From: Magnaporthiopsis rhizophila
Lineage: Eukaryota > Ascomycota > Sordariomycetes > Magnaporthales > Magnaporthaceae
DNA length: 64,000 nt
Direction: 5' to 3'
Assembly (NCBI GenBank): GCA_003049465.1
Contig: PYSS01000050.1
Location: 186,001 to 250,000 of the forward strand
Shown here: piece after piece, positions 11,527-24,213 of the stretch
Position numbering within the stretch: the first letter of the stretch is position 1
Layout: each line of letters opens with the position of its first letter
Made by a program: the position numbers and the translations under genes
Notes under the pieces: generated by a model
The model's database searches: none
Told to the model about the DNA's origin: nothing
Seen by the model: only the letters and a program-made list of their open reading frames with translations

Positions 11527-12978
11527 TGGACCGCAAGTCCAAGTAGCGTTATTTCTTTACGCCCGCCCGCCGCCCGCCATCCATGTCTCCCCATCTCTAG
11601 TTTAATTTGTTCGAGGCTCGCGGCTGAACGGTGGGCGAGCATCTGTCTGCATGAATAATGTGTCTGCTGGGTGTATGCATGGGCGGATAAGTAAAATGTG
11701 GGAGACTATCAAACTCTAATTGTGGAACATGTTGATATCACAGTGGCTGTTGCAGTTCTCATCGGTGTTGCTGTGCGGTAGGGCGACCGCAGACACCCTA
11801 CTGATGGCCACCTTCACTATTGTTACGAGCTAGCGGTCGTATGTCTAGGCACATGCCCGGGGAGTCGGGAGGATGAGCGCGAGAATATACGCCACCTCAC
11901 CGCTCAAATGTCTTGCCAATGACGAATGTCTAGAAGGAGAAACATGCATGACCGACCATGAAAAGGCTACAAAAAAAGGTAAAGCTCCGATTCTAGGTTC
12001 CTGGCACTAAATTACCAAAAGCAACAAGCCACCCACTGCCAACGAGATGAAAGCCCCCGAAGTGGCGGTACTTAGCCATAGCACCCGGCGATTGTGTCTT
12101 ATCACGTGGGGATACCTAAAGGCTTAGAGAAGAAAGGTTGGGTTGTTGTCGATCGCGCGATGGGGGAAGGATACAAAAGAAAAGGATCGGGGCAAAATGT
12201 GACAAAACAAAGTAAAGAATATAAGAGTTGAAATGAAAACGGAAAAAAAGGGGAGAATTATAAGACGAAGACTACGCAGCGCGCGGTCTTGTCAGGATAT
12301 ATGTGGGTTAGTTGTAGGAAGGGGAGAATACATAGACGTGCTTGGCATAGGTGGCCGCTTTTGCAAGGCAGCATGAAACAAGTGGTCGGAGTACAGAAAA
12401 AAAAAGGCTAAGTTGACGGGGTGCACACGCAGGGTAGACGGAAAGGGGAACTCAGAAAAGTAAGAAGGAAGCCATCTCCAAGCTACGTGGTGGGTATCTT
12501 GGCTGTTTTACTGCAGGAGACAAAGGAAATCGATGGACGGAACCGGCAGAAGTGAGGGTAATAGACGAGATGCGAAGGGAGGCGGTGAGAGCACCATGAC
12601 AAGATGGGACGGGGACTCTGGGAAAACATGGAATACGACGGTGGCAGGGAGGCGGCGCTCAGAGTGTGGTGTTAACCTTGGTTTGACAACAGCCAGAGAA
12701 GGCAAACAGCGAGGAACACGAAACAGAGGCAAGGGGTAACGAAGTAACCGAAAGGACGTAGGGGAAAAAAAGAGTAGGAGTAGAAATGGGATATGGAAGT
12801 GTGGACGAGTATTCGTCCGTGTGAGGGGAGCAACAGACAAAGAATCAGAAATTTAGAAGCGTCGAGATGGCGGTGTGGTCCCACCTGGTGTGGTTGACGA
12901 CCTCTACTGCCCGAAGGTCGTGTGGCTCTGGTGGGCAGCTTGAAGTTCTAGATATACGTAGACGAGAGTTAGTGTTGC
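11527..12978. other. Intergenic between convergent genes, 1.45 kb
   Basis: Contains the 3' ends of the transcription-factor gene (+) and the ADF-H gene (-). The stretch 12,100-12,800 is purine-rich on the plus strand, like a reverse-complemented pyrimidine-rich 3' UTR. Small open frames at 12,508-12,840 look like UTR noise. Confidence 0.4.
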
Positions 12979-15900
12979 TCATGAATAGCAGACGGAAAAC
13001 CAGAGGTGGGAGGACAAACGCTGGAGAGTGCTAAGCTGGCCGGCCCGGTCCTCACACGCGATCTGCAGGCTGGAACCGTCCACAAAGTCTAGGCAGACAC
13101 TGTTGGGTAGTTCTTGCTGCTCCATCTCCGGGGCATAGGGATTTCTGAATTCGCTCAGGTGATAGCGTTTGGTGACGACAGAGCCTGCGGCTGCGGCTGC
13201 CTGGCCTGCGCTAAGGACCAGGAACCCCTGTGAGTCGAGACACATGGCCCGGCGCTTCCAGAGGAGGTTGTCTGGGAACTGGACATTAACGTCGCCCATG
13301 TCGGCCACGATGGCCGGCTGCTTCTGCTGCTGGCCGGCCATGCCATGGCCTGCCTCGCCGTCGCAAACCTCCTCAGTCACCGTGGGAGATCTGATCTGCG
13401 TCACGGCCTTGCGGCTGGAGCTCAGCGAGTTCGACAGCCGCCTGATGAAGCGGCTGGCCCGGCTCTTGCTCCCCGAGCCGCTCTTCTTCTGGCCGTCGCT
13501 GCCACCCATCCGGCCCGTGGCCTCGTCTCCTGATCCACTGGTCTCGGCCGTGCGAGTGGGGGAGAGAAGCGGCGTCACCACACCGTCACGGTCTTTACTC
13601 ATCGAAGAGCGGCGACTAGAGATGCTGAGGCGGCGCGGGAACACTGAGTTGTGTTGCGTCGACGGTGGCCGAGAAGGCGACCTCGACGGGCTCGCCGCCG
13701 GGTTGGGGCTGGCGCTCAGATTGTCGGTCGATGGCGACCTCGCGCCCCGTACAGAGCTGCGGCGATCCTTGATAAAGTCCCGGACGATGGTCATGGACGA
13801 CCGGCGGCGAGGGCTGTCCTCGGCCGTCGCTTCAGCATCGGCGTTGTTGATGTCCACGACCACGCCGTCGTCACCCCCAGCCGCCTGGGACCTGCGCTGG
13901 TCCCGAGAAAGGCGGCGCTGCAGGATGGTGCTCTTGCGCGACTCTGTGGTCACGTCGCGCATTCCGCTCAACGGGCTTGTGGGTCGGTGATGATCAACAA
14001 CGAGGGGCGATTGCTTCAGGTCCAGCACAACGGGCTCCGCGACGTCGGCCCGCGGCGGCTCTGCGGCCTTTTGGAGAGACCTCAGAGGATCTCTCACGAT
14101 GCGAGCCGTAACCTGAATAGACTCTGGCCGACCTCGGGGCACGCTACCGCCCTCAAAGACCGAAAGCCTGCTAGATATCGAGCCAGACCTCTCGCGCAGG
14201 CAAACCGTGGCCGCGAGCGAGCCCTCTCGGTCCTGCGGCTGCGGCGGCGGCGGTGTGTTTTTCTCCACGCGCAGCGAGCTAGCTCTGTCGAGCACTGACG
14301 GGGACCTCGACGGCTCGCGCACACTGGACGGCCGCACCAAAAAGAAGGCCGACTGCGGCCGTTCTGTGACACTGCCCGGGGTCGATAGTCCCCCGGAAGA
14401 CGACGAGAGCTTCTCCAGCGCCTTGATGCGCTGTGAGATGCTGCTACCCATGCCTATCTTCTTGGACGGCGTGGTGCCAGGCGCCGACGCCACAGACGAG
14501 GACGACCCAGGTCTCTGCTGGGACACCATCTGCAGAAACGCCGGTCCCGAAGACGCTGCCCTAATAGACGGCGGCTGCAGCGGCGGTGCGTCACTAGCAC
14601 CCGCTGACCGTCCATTGGACGTAGGATTTGACACTGCGCGGGTCGCGTTCCGGGCCGGCGCCGTGGCCGCACCCGGCCCATCGGTACCAGAGACATTGGC
14701 CATTGGGCTCGGGCTATCATCACTGGGGCTACCGACATCTGACGGGGGAAAGACGGGCGTGATGGGGGATTTGGACATGGAAATTGGTCTGGCTTCGTGC
14801 AGTGTTGCCGATTGCATTTCGTTCATGAGGTCCTCGTCGTCAATGACCGCCGTCGTATTTGCCACAAGACCGACCTGGATGGGCTCGACTCCAGCTGCTT
14901 TTAGGCGTCTTGATCCGTTTGATTCCGGCTCTGTCTGGGCAGAATCTGGCTTGAGGCCTACAGAAGACCCGGGCCTGTCCCCAATTGGTGTTCTGCTGGC
15001 GTCTATGCTGCCCCTGGGGCTCTCAACCGTGGCCTTGGGCTGTTGCTCTGCTCGCGAAACGTCCGAGAAATTGTATGTCGGCGTCTTCAGCAGAGGTGCT
15101 TCCAAGGCCGATGGCGGCTGGCCAGGGACGTGCCCGCTGTCAGCATTCTCAAGACCATCTTCCGTGTGCCCAAGAATGCCCTCCTGGCCCGTGGTGGCGC
15201 TTGTTGAAGCATCGGCATGTGCCCCACCAGTCTCAGCGCAAGGCGCGTTCGCGATGTTTAGCATCGTCGAAGCCATCTCCTCCGACTGTCCCGGTTGTTG
15301 TGGCCCCATACTCGTGTCGCCGCTGCCTTCTTCAGCAGCGGCGGCTGGAGTCGCGGTTCTGGGACGCTCATCATCGGGCTCAGTTGTTGACTCAGCAGCG
15401 CCGCCCTTGGACTCCAACGCTGTTTCGTTGGTAGACTCGGACACAGAAGAGGCTTTGGTCGAATTGCCGATCTCGGAGGATGCGACCAGAGGAGACGGAG
15501 GGTGCGAGTCTGTCTGCGCATCCACCGACGCTCGGTCCGGCAGCGGGTGGGAAGCAACCTCTTCCGTCGTCTCGTCTCTGGAGCCTAGCGCCACCTGCTG
15601 ATCCCCGGCGATGCCGCTGGTCTCCGCCAAATCCTTCGCCTGGCTGACTGCCTGGTCTTGTTCAAGACACTCGGCCAAGCTGGATGGCTCGTCAACTGTG
15701 TCATCTAACCGCGACAACGCGATGTCCGATGTGTCAGCTGCCGATGGAGAGTCGTCACCGCCACTCGTAGTGTCACCAGTTGAGGCAATCAGCGCCTCCT
15801 GTTCCTTCTTCTTCTTCTCCCTAAGCTGCATCGCCTTCATCAGGCGCGACTTCTCCGGGCTCATCATGCCTGGCCCTGTTGGACCTGGTTTGGCCGTCGC

Positions 15901-17184
15901 AGCGGGTGCTGCCTTAACCCCAGCAGTGGCGACCGTCGATCTCCCACCACTAGTGTGTGGCCGGGGCGGTGGTGTTCCGTGGACATCGGGCGCAGCCAGG
16001 TGCTCCATCGAGGCAAGATCCCTAGCTTGCAAAGACGACACGGCTGGTGTCTCCCCTATCGAGTCGTCGAGACCATCGGTATCGCCCTGCCCTTCGTCAG
16101 CACCTTGCAGCTTGTCCTTCTTTCCTGTCTTGGACATCATCTTTAAACCAGCAGGGATTGTCGATATTGGCCTAAAGGCGCTCCCAGCCGCGGTTCGGGG
16201 CCGGCCGCTCGTGTCCAGTGAAGGTCGTGGGCCGAGCTTCACTTTTGGTCTCGCTGAAAAGGGAGATGAGGAATGGTAACCGGAGTAGTCAGACTGGCCA
16301 GGCAAAAAGGAGCCGCTTCCGCTGGTATCCAGCGACCTGGCGGGTGAGACTGGGCGTGGCGCACCCACGAATGCTGGAGGTTCGGCAGCACCAGAGAATT
16401 GAGACGCCTCAGGCGATGCGGCAAGTGATGGGTCGAGGGCCACGGGAGGTTCTGCGGGCGAGCTGGGCCGGTCAGCCTCGTCGGCAGCGCCGATTGATTG
16501 CCGCTTAGTCGCCCGTTGTTCTTCCTCCTCCTCCTCCGCGATCTCCATCAGGCGGCGGCGGCGGAGCGAGCTGGTGGACGATGACATTGAACCGGAGGCA
16601 GTGTGCAGCGAGCAGGCCGCAGACAAGCGCGTGTCCTTGAGGTCCTTCGCCTCAGCAATTTCGAACACGGTGTCATGGGGCGAGAAGCGCTCGCACACCG
16701 AGTCCAGATGCACAGAGACTCGAGCTTGAACTAGACGGGAGCAATTGTCGGGCAGGTACTTGATGATGACGTTCCGTCTACGATAACGCAGGAAGCCGTA
16801 AAGCGGCGACGGCTCTTCGTACTGGGCAATGGCGTTTCGAATCTCGACAATGCCCCCGCTCCCCTTGCCAAGGAGCTCGACGGCATCGCGACCGGCGTAT
16901 CGTAGGAGGAACCTGGGTGGTCGAATGTGTCCAACGCGTCAGTCCGAAAAGATCCCCAATGTGCGTGCCAGTGACCGGGCACAGCAAACGGAGGGATAAG
17001 GGAGTAGTGATCGTGGAGAAAGAGATACAAGCAATATAAAACAGGGAAGAAGCACGAGGAAAAGGAGTGTCGTCAGGTAGTAAAGTCAAGCACGGTGGGG
17101 AGATACGTACCATCCTCCTGGCTCAGCGGCAGCTGCGTCGTGGGCTTCCTTGAGTTCGAGCGCGTCCAGTCCATTCAGCGACAT
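12979..17184 (-). CDS. ADF-H (cofilin-like) actin-binding protein, 1,335 aa
   Basis: Two exons on the minus strand: 17111-17184 and 12979-16912. The small first exon encodes 24 codons starting MSLNGLDALELKEAH, and the join restores GGWFLLRYAGRD. Residues 1-130 form an actin-depolymerising-factor-homology domain of the fungal cofilin/tropomyosin-type family (VEIRNAIAQYEEPSPLYGFLRY, then RNVIIKYLPDNCSRLVQARV). It should bind F-actin, probably at cortical actin structures. About 1,000 Ser/Pro/Glu-rich residues with short basic motifs follow and are likely disordered and phosphorylated. The last 110 residues (from DMGDVNVQFPDNLLWKRRAM) look like a compact PH-like fold ending in LSTLQRLSSHLWF. Several long open frames on the opposite strand (for example 14207-15601) are antisense shadows. 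I know of no widely used gene symbol. Confidence 0.85.
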
Positions 17185-18932
17185 CTCCCCGAAGCGTAGC
17201 GCCCTGTCCTCTCTGGCTTGGTTCGGGGGCAGCAGGACTGCGCGTTGTTGCAGGCGCGGAAGTGCGTTTGGATGGCAACGGGCGAGGCCAGCCCAAGGAA
17301 GCCGGCTGACTTCCCGTCTGGCGATACAGCGCCCCTTCAGACGGCACTTCGACGAGCCTGCTCCGGAGCTGTAGGTGTTTGCTGTGTTTCGGCGTTTCTA
17401 GGCCCTTGGTCCCTTCCCCTTCCCATATCTCCGGCGTGCAGCCTCGGTTCGTTGCCGTTCTCGGTTCCGGCCCGGGTCACGGATCGTCGTCACGGATCGC
17501 TCGACTGAAGTGCGACAGCAATGGCCATCTGCGCTCGCTCAGGATGAGGTGAGGTTGTTATGACAGATTGAATTCGGCAGCTGGGCGTCTTTTTTTTTTC
17601 TAGGATGTGTGGTTTGCGTAGTGTTGCTTTTTGTTGGTCAGATACTTGTGCCGACCAGGTTCTCCCTCCCTGTCTCTCCTTTATCGATTCAGCAAGAGCC
17701 AGCCAGTCCACTTGGGGCGGAATCCAGGGCGAAAACGGCCTTGTCGAAAGAAATGACCCCCAAGTAAGAGATTCGAGCTGGGCGGGCGGGTTTGGTCGGA
17801 TTTGATATTAGCTCCAAGGCTACCCCGTATTACAGTGGGCTTTTCCAGAAAACCGCCTTCCCATTCTCTGGTTGGCTGGGCCGAGCCCCTGAGGGGAAAT
17901 GTCAATGCGTCTTCCTATGGATGCACAAAAACGGGTGCTGCATGCACCTTTGCCCGTCTAAACAGACCGGCCCACTGACCTGCCGGCTTCTCTTCCCCGG
18001 GGCCCGCCATGGGGTCTGACAGATGCTCACTCCGTTGATCGAACACACAGCATCACCCGTCGCCGAGAGCGCCGTTCGCGTCCCCTGGCCGAAGGTTTAC
18101 CTCCTTGTTAAAGTGGCCGCCCTCCCTGAATGCGGGCCCAGGCGTTTGCGCCCCTAAAAGGAGGCCAACCCGCCGACCGCCGTGGTACTTGGAAAAGAAG
18201 AGAGCACTGGGTAGCCCCATCCACGGGCGGGTACCTAATCATGGTGCAAAGGGTCCACCATCATGACACATCCATGTTCTCGCATCTATTAACGCACACG
18301 CACACAGCTCAGTATCCAGGCAGGTGCCTCCGCATACACTGAACCCTGTATGTGGGTGCATGGAACGCGTGTCCCGTGTGAATCCACTATCCGGAGCGAA
18401 ACGGCTTCTGATCCATTGCTGCTAGTCTGCGCGCAAGAAGAGTGATGATCAGTTTTCTAGGATGATAACCGGTTCCATAGCTGCGTCTTTGTGTGCGCTC
18501 TGTGAGCCCTCGTCTCTAGGTGTAGGTGCCTACCGCCTGATAGACTAGACGAGCCTACAAAACCTATCCGTCATTGAACCTCTACCAAGTAACCTTTCTT
18601 ACACTGACAAGCCGGATGTCGCTTCGCCACTAGCCCCCCATCTGCTTTAAAAGACTGAGGTCTGCGACACACCAGGTTGCAATCGCCACCACTTTCTCGA
18701 TGGTCCCGAGGTAACCCTCCGCATATGCATATGCGCGCGTGATATCTTCAAGTATTCCACTCCTGCCCTCACGCAACGTAGAGGGGCGTCTCCAGACCAA
18801 GCATGCGCGTCCGCCTTCAATCGGCTCTTGATGCGCCGCGATAGCACTCAATACTGCTGCTCCAGGCCCCACTCTAAGATAATATGACCATGCGAGAGAC
18901 GCAAAGTCTCTGGAGCCGAACCCATGAGACCA
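17185..18932. other. Intergenic, 1.75 kb
   Basis: Upstream region of the ADF-H gene and downstream region of the PP2C gene, both on the minus strand. No recognisable coding or RNA gene; the short open frames lack family features. Confidence 0.4.
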
Positions 18933-20819
18933 TCAGGCTCGGCCGTCTTTAGAAGACTCTCCCGGCCGCGGCTCACTAGGTGGCGTGTCGGAGTGCTCCG
19001 CGGTCACCAGGGGCTCCTCGCTGATTGACGGGATAGCGTCATGACCTCGCGGGGCGTTGCTGCTGGGAGAAACACCAACGGCCGGGACGCCACTTTCAAC
19101 GATTTTCTGTTTCGCTGCATTCACAATTCGATCCGCCTCGCTCGGTTTTCCTCCAGCATCGCTCCCTGCGATATCAAGGGATTCGTTGCCGGTATGTCCG
19201 TCCCCCAGAGCGTGCTTGTCGAATCGAACAATCATGCAAGAAAGGTTGTCCGTGCTGAAGCGGGCGAGGGCATGGTTGACCAGCAATTTGGAAGCAGCAG
19301 CCGGATCCTGTATGTTCCTGACTTGGTCGACGGCTTCTTGGTCGTCACACACGTCCCATAACTTCAAAGCGTGTCAGCCGGGCTTCACATGCAACAGCTA
19401 ACTAAGAACATGAAAACGACAGGAACAGGATGAGGGAAACAAGACAAGGCTAGGGATCAATTCAAGGGCAGTCCATGGGGCGAGACTCGAGAGGGAGGGA
19501 CTTACTCCATCGCAAGCAATAATGATGAACTCGTCCAGATCAGGCTGGATGACCGTCTCAGTCGTATAAGGGTGTCCTGTTACGAGGTCCTTCATGTATG
19601 TATCGCCCAAGGCTCTTGTTACGGCCAGAACTCCATTGACGCGGTTATTGAGTATCAAGCCGCCGGCGTTGGTGATGCGTTTTCCTTCATTCTCGTCGCT
19701 ACCCTTGTGATCGTAGGACAACCGCAGCGCCTTGCCCGAGCGGCAGAGAATGATACGAGCATCGCCCACGTTGGCCGTATAGAGTACGCGCTGTCTCGAC
19801 ACAGGTGCCTTGGCCCGCACATCCGGGGCGCGGGGCCCAGTCACCTCCCCGCCCCTGACGTCCTCGGGCTTTGGGGTGTCCTCAAAAGCCTTTGCGGCGC
19901 CGACTGGCTGCGACCCCGTCGCAGACTGGCTGCTTGGAACTCGGTCCTCCCAGCGCAGCACCGCTATCGCAGCAGTGCAGCCGCTGTTCTTGACCGGTAG
20001 CTTTTCTAGTTGCGTATCCACGGTCGTGAATGTCTGGTCGAGAAGCTCCGGGATGGGTACGTTGGGATTTTTCCTGATTGTTTCTTCCAAGATCAAGTGC
20101 AACTTCTTCCCACACCAGTCTGCAGCAAAGGTTCCCGCATGCCCGTCGAATATGGCGAAATACCCATTGTCCGTCTCTGCCGCTTCCTGGCCCGACGCAC
20201 CGATAGCAGGGGAGTTAGCGCCGCAGTCGCCTCCCGATGCGGTGGCCGAAGGCGTGTGCAGGAAATTGTAGAGGAACGCGTGGGTGTCCTCCATAGTTCG
20301 CCGGCATTTTTTGTTGCGGTCTTCCCACACACCGACACGGAAGGTGGACCGAGGTCCAGGCAATGATTCGCCAGCCGAGTTGTTGTGCTGGCCCTGCGGT
20401 ACAGCGAGAGCAGGGTCTTGCTTTCCTAACTTTTGGAGGGGCGTCTGGCTCGCCGGGTTGGCACCGGAGGATGCGCGCGCAGCACCTTGAGCAAAGTTCA
20501 GTGTGCTCTTGGCGCTCGCAAGAAGGCTGCTGGCCTTGCTGCTGACACCACTGCTTCGGCGCTTCTTCTGATCCGCCGTGCCGACGGCTGCTGGCGGGCT
20601 CCCATTTCCACTGCGTTTTTCGCCACTGTTCGGTGGGCTGGTACCGCCTGAGGTTGCGTCCGCATCTTCGGGTGGAGGGGATTTGTTTGCGCTAGCTCCT
20701 CCAGTGGACACACTAGATGGTGACGTCTTCGCGGCGGCGTCCGTGGCGCCCGTGCCTCCGGGGGTATTCGTGGCGGTCGAACCGTCGGCTTTGGATGAGG
20801 CAGAACCGCTGCCAAACAT
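18933..20819 (-). CDS. PTC1: PP2C-type Ser/Thr phosphatase (Ptc1-like)
   Basis: Two exons: 19506-20819 and 18933-19361, with a 144-nt intron (GTAAGT donor, CTGAC branch site), giving 580 aa. PP2C enzymes are Mg/Mn-dependent monomeric phosphatases; fungal Ptc1 damps MAP-kinase signalling (osmotic and cell-wall pathways). Motifs: RRTMEDTHAF near residue 175, FDGHAGTFAADWCGKKLH near 224 (metal-binding Asp/Gly), SGCTAAIAVL, LYTANVGDARIILCR, SYDHKGSDENEGKRI, GVLAVTRALGDTYMK and IACDGLWDVCDDQEAV, the last formed exactly across the splice. The N-terminal 155 residues and the C-terminal 80 residues are low-complexity extensions. The frame stays open for about 30 codons upstream of this ATG with coding-like basic residues, so a further 5' exon is possible. 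Confidence 0.92.
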
Positions 20820-22324
20820 CCTATTAAGCAGGCCTCCTTGCGAGGAGAGACTGCGCCGCTTGTTCCCTGCCAGGTTGCTTGCTATGCGTGCTCGCTTCGG
20901 GGGAACTCAAGATGACGGGACAGCCCCGCGAGTCGGCGAGGGGAGGGGAAAGTAAACAAGGACGGGGAGAAAAATGCGCGGACAGCTTTGGAAGAGCTTA
21001 GAGTGACAACGCTTCGCTGAGGGCGCTATATGTGATTGAACAGCGCGAAAACAAAGCTGCGGCTTGTCACAGCTGGGTCAGGTGCAGGCGCGGGGTAGAT
21101 CCAACGTGTCGCATCGGGTCGCCAAAGGGTGTTGGGAAAGAGTATTGTCACTGGATCGTTTGGAACTCTTGCATGTTGGTGGTCGCAGATGCAAATTACT
21201 CGGGAATGAAGACCGCGGTCAAAACCGTGTGGTGTTTCTTTGGAGGGCGGCCAGCTTGAGATGATTGCAGGTTTCAGTTCGACGCAACAGCCACGCGGCT
21301 GTGGGCCTGTCTTAAAGGCGGGGAGCAATGGGCGCTTGTTACAATGAGACGTGGTGGTTGGTTGGACCAACTACCCCGGTGGGCGCGAAAGCGAGGTGTC
21401 GTTCAATCTGATGCTAGTGACCGACAATCGCCACCAGAACCCCCTCCTGCACAAGGGACAATTTGAGACAGAAGAACCGTTTAAAGGGAGGCTAGGCGAA
21501 TAGGTCAGAAGTTGACCGAGCCCGGAGAACGCAGATAGGCGCCGCGAGGCACGCAGCCGAATCGCGAATGAACACAGCTGGTCCGAGGGAATGGGGTTCC
21601 CAGGTAGAGATTTGGGGCGTCAGTGCGGGGTCTGCTGACGGTCATGGGCGAATCGACATGGGTTCATGCCTGCCACCCAGCGAGTTGGAATGGAGCCTAT
21701 GCATCTCCTCCTCAACTGGAATATGGACATTACCAGCAACCCGCGTTATTAACTAAATGGAACAATTGGGAACGGCAAGCCTACGGCGACACAAATGGGT
21801 CACCGGAAAACGGTCTTACGGGATACCACAATTGGATCCCCGCACATACGTAATACCCACCTAAATTAGCCATATAGTCAGATATCCACACCGAGAGACG
21901 ATGTCGAACAACGGAATTCTTGGGGTTGGCCATCAAGAAGCCGATACATTCGCGAGGTCTACCTAGGTAATTATCACTCTAGGGAAAGGACAAAGGAGCC
22001 TTGGCGTGTAAGAGAGGTAGCCGAGGGAAGGGGAAAGGCACAATATATATATATGTAAGAAAAAAATAAAAAATCAAATCGGACGCGCTACAAATAATCA
22101 TCTGAAAGGCTACAAAACGAAAAAAAAAAAGTATTAACTCCGAGATCGAAGCATCCGTCGGCTTACCTGCATGTCCATACGCAGATACCTGACCACCTAC
22201 CACTCGATAATCGGATAGTACACTCCAAGAACCTCAACTCAAGGAATCGTAGCACGTAAACGTGGATGCCGCGACACTGCAAGCCCAGCGCCGGGGACCT
22301 TATTTCTCAATGTCCTGATGCGCC
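20820..22324. other. Intergenic, 1.5 kb
   Basis: Upstream region of the PP2C gene and downstream region of VPS2. The first 90 bases next to the PP2C ATG are open in its frame (see findings). An AT-rich patch lies at 22,040-22,140. No independent gene is seen. Confidence 0.4.
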
Positions 22325-23140
22325 TTATCTCCGTAGACTATCCAGTCGTGCCTGCAGGTCGTCGTCTCCTCCTCCTCCTCCGCCGATGGCCTGCGCAACT
22401 TTGGCCTCAGCGACGGCATTCGTCTGCAGTCCCTGGGGAGTAGAACCAAGCTGCGAAGTGAATTTGATGTTAACGCATGCGGGGGTGGTTGGTGAGAGGC
22501 GTCGTCTGTCCGGTGGGGACAAGAACTTACAGCTTGGCTGACGTCGACGCCGATCTCCTCCAACACCTGTTCCACCACCTCGTCTCCCTCTTCCTCTACG
22601 CCAACGTCCATGGCGTCGTCGATGGCGTCGTCCATCATCTCTTGCCTTTGCTCCATAATGTCGTTCTCCCTCTCGAATTCCATCGCGATACGCTGGAGGG
22701 ACGGCAGGTTCATGGAGCGATTCATGCTTCCCAGGGCCACGGTGGCGCCTTTCATGGCCTGCATCATCTGCTCGTTCGTCCGATAGGTCTGGAGGCGAAG
22801 CGAGATCTTCTGGAGCTGGCTCCGCATGCCGTAGAACTTCTCGATGTATCTCCTGGTCCTCACAAGGTCCTTGGCCTGGATTTTGCAGGCGCCCATCTGG
22901 CCCTTCTGCGCGGATTGCTTGATCTGGCCCACCAGTGTCTTCTCCTGTCTCTCGAGCTTGACCCGCTGCTGATCGAGCTCACGGATGGCCTTATCGAGGA
23001 GACGCTGGTTCTTGCGCAGACGCTCCGCGGGCGTCATGCGCTTTCCGAACGCCCATTCAAGGATCTGGAGATGCGCGTTTGGTCAGCAGCCATTCCGCCC
23101 ATCCATTCGACAGGAGGCGGACTTTGGCGCTCACATTCAT
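22325..23140 (-). CDS. VPS2: ESCRT-III subunit Vps2/Did4 (CHMP2 family)
   Basis: Three exons: 23135-23140, 22531-23064, 22325-22450, giving 221 aa. The first exon is only six bases (ATG AAT), and the join reads MNILEWAFGKRMTPAERLRKN, the canonical start of the family. Vps2 caps and recruits the ESCRT-III filament with Vps24 and passes it to the AAA ATPase Vps4 during multivesicular-body sorting. The N-terminal half is basic and helical (RELDQQRVKLERQEK, KDLVRTRRYIEKFYGMRSQL). The acidic C-terminal half (EEEGDEVVEQVLEEIG) ends in a MIT-interacting motif, DDDLQARLDSLRR, for Vps4 binding. The length is as expected for the family. It is divergently arranged with FZO1. Confidence 0.95.
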
Positions 23141-24213
23141 TCCGATAAATTTAGGATTGGTAGTGTCCGGTCCGCGGGTAGTTCGTCCCCGGGTTCACTA
23201 TGCCGACCGCAACTTTTCTTCTTCCCCGCCTAGGCCGGAGAGGTTCGAAACGACGGAGGTGCGGCACAAGTGGTACGGAGCGGCACTAACGCGACTTTGC
23301 CGACACCTCGCTAGAACGCAGAAGGGTTTACAAGCTCTGTGTGGTGATCTGGGAAGTGTGTTGTTGGATGGACCCCGTTGCGATGTGGCAGGCGTTGGCG
23401 GATGAGGCCTGGTGGAATAGATGCGTCGGAGCGGCGGCCAGAGAGCCGTTGCGAGATGACAATGGTTTCCCGCTTAGGTGGTAGGCAGGCTGCACTGGGT
23501 CCGCAACCAGGTGGCGGTCCCCCAGGTTTCTTTATGGCGAGGCACCTGGTTGGAGGGCTGGCCTTACGTAATACGCCAACTCACTCCCCCAGAATTGAAT
23601 GTTACGCTCCGAAAGCAACTGAAGCGTTTGCACGTGTTCGCTGGTGCAAATGTTGGCGTCACAATACACTGGGAACGCCACAGTGCACAAATGGCAACAG
23701 GCCTCCATCCAAGAGGAACCGAACCAACCTCGATGGCCGATATCTTCGGGTCCCCACCTCGGCGATTATGCATACCCTCGCCGCGTAAAATGGCCCCGCC
23801 TTTCGATTTTCCATGACGGTAATTTGCCTCCGCCCGTGCAAATCACCTCATGCCGTGGAATCCGCGAGGTGGGCTTGGGCTCCTGGCAAGAACCGCAACG
23901 AAATAAATCGTCAAACACGCGCTACACATTGATATCAACCCAACAAGCGCATCTAAATCCCTGATTAAAAAGATCTTTTCATTACGTCGACGATCCCGTG
24001 CGACCTATCCGCAGGTGGTAGCTGCTCTTGTATGTGATTAATTTTTTATCCTCCCCCACGTTTTTTTTTTCTTGTCCCACTTTCTCCATTGCTTCTCTCC
24101 CGCGCCACCTGCACCTACATCAACTCTGTAATCCTGTCGTCTGTCTACAACCCACTATACTTCAATGTGAACTACCTCGTTCTGACGACTTGGAACCGAT
24201 CTATCCATAAAAG
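23141..24213. promoter_or_regulatory. Divergent promoter region, VPS2 / FZO1
   Basis: About 1.07 kb separates two divergent start codons. It contains poly-pyrimidine tracts just upstream of FZO1 (24,050-24,110). No coding sequence is recognised. Shared regulation of the two genes is possible but not shown. Confidence 0.4.

Noticed and set aside
14207..15601. 464-codon open frame on the plus strand
   Set aside because: It is antisense to the low-complexity middle of the ADF-H protein, where Ser/Pro-rich GC-biased codons leave the other strand open. Same reason for 13169-13990 and 15611-16279.
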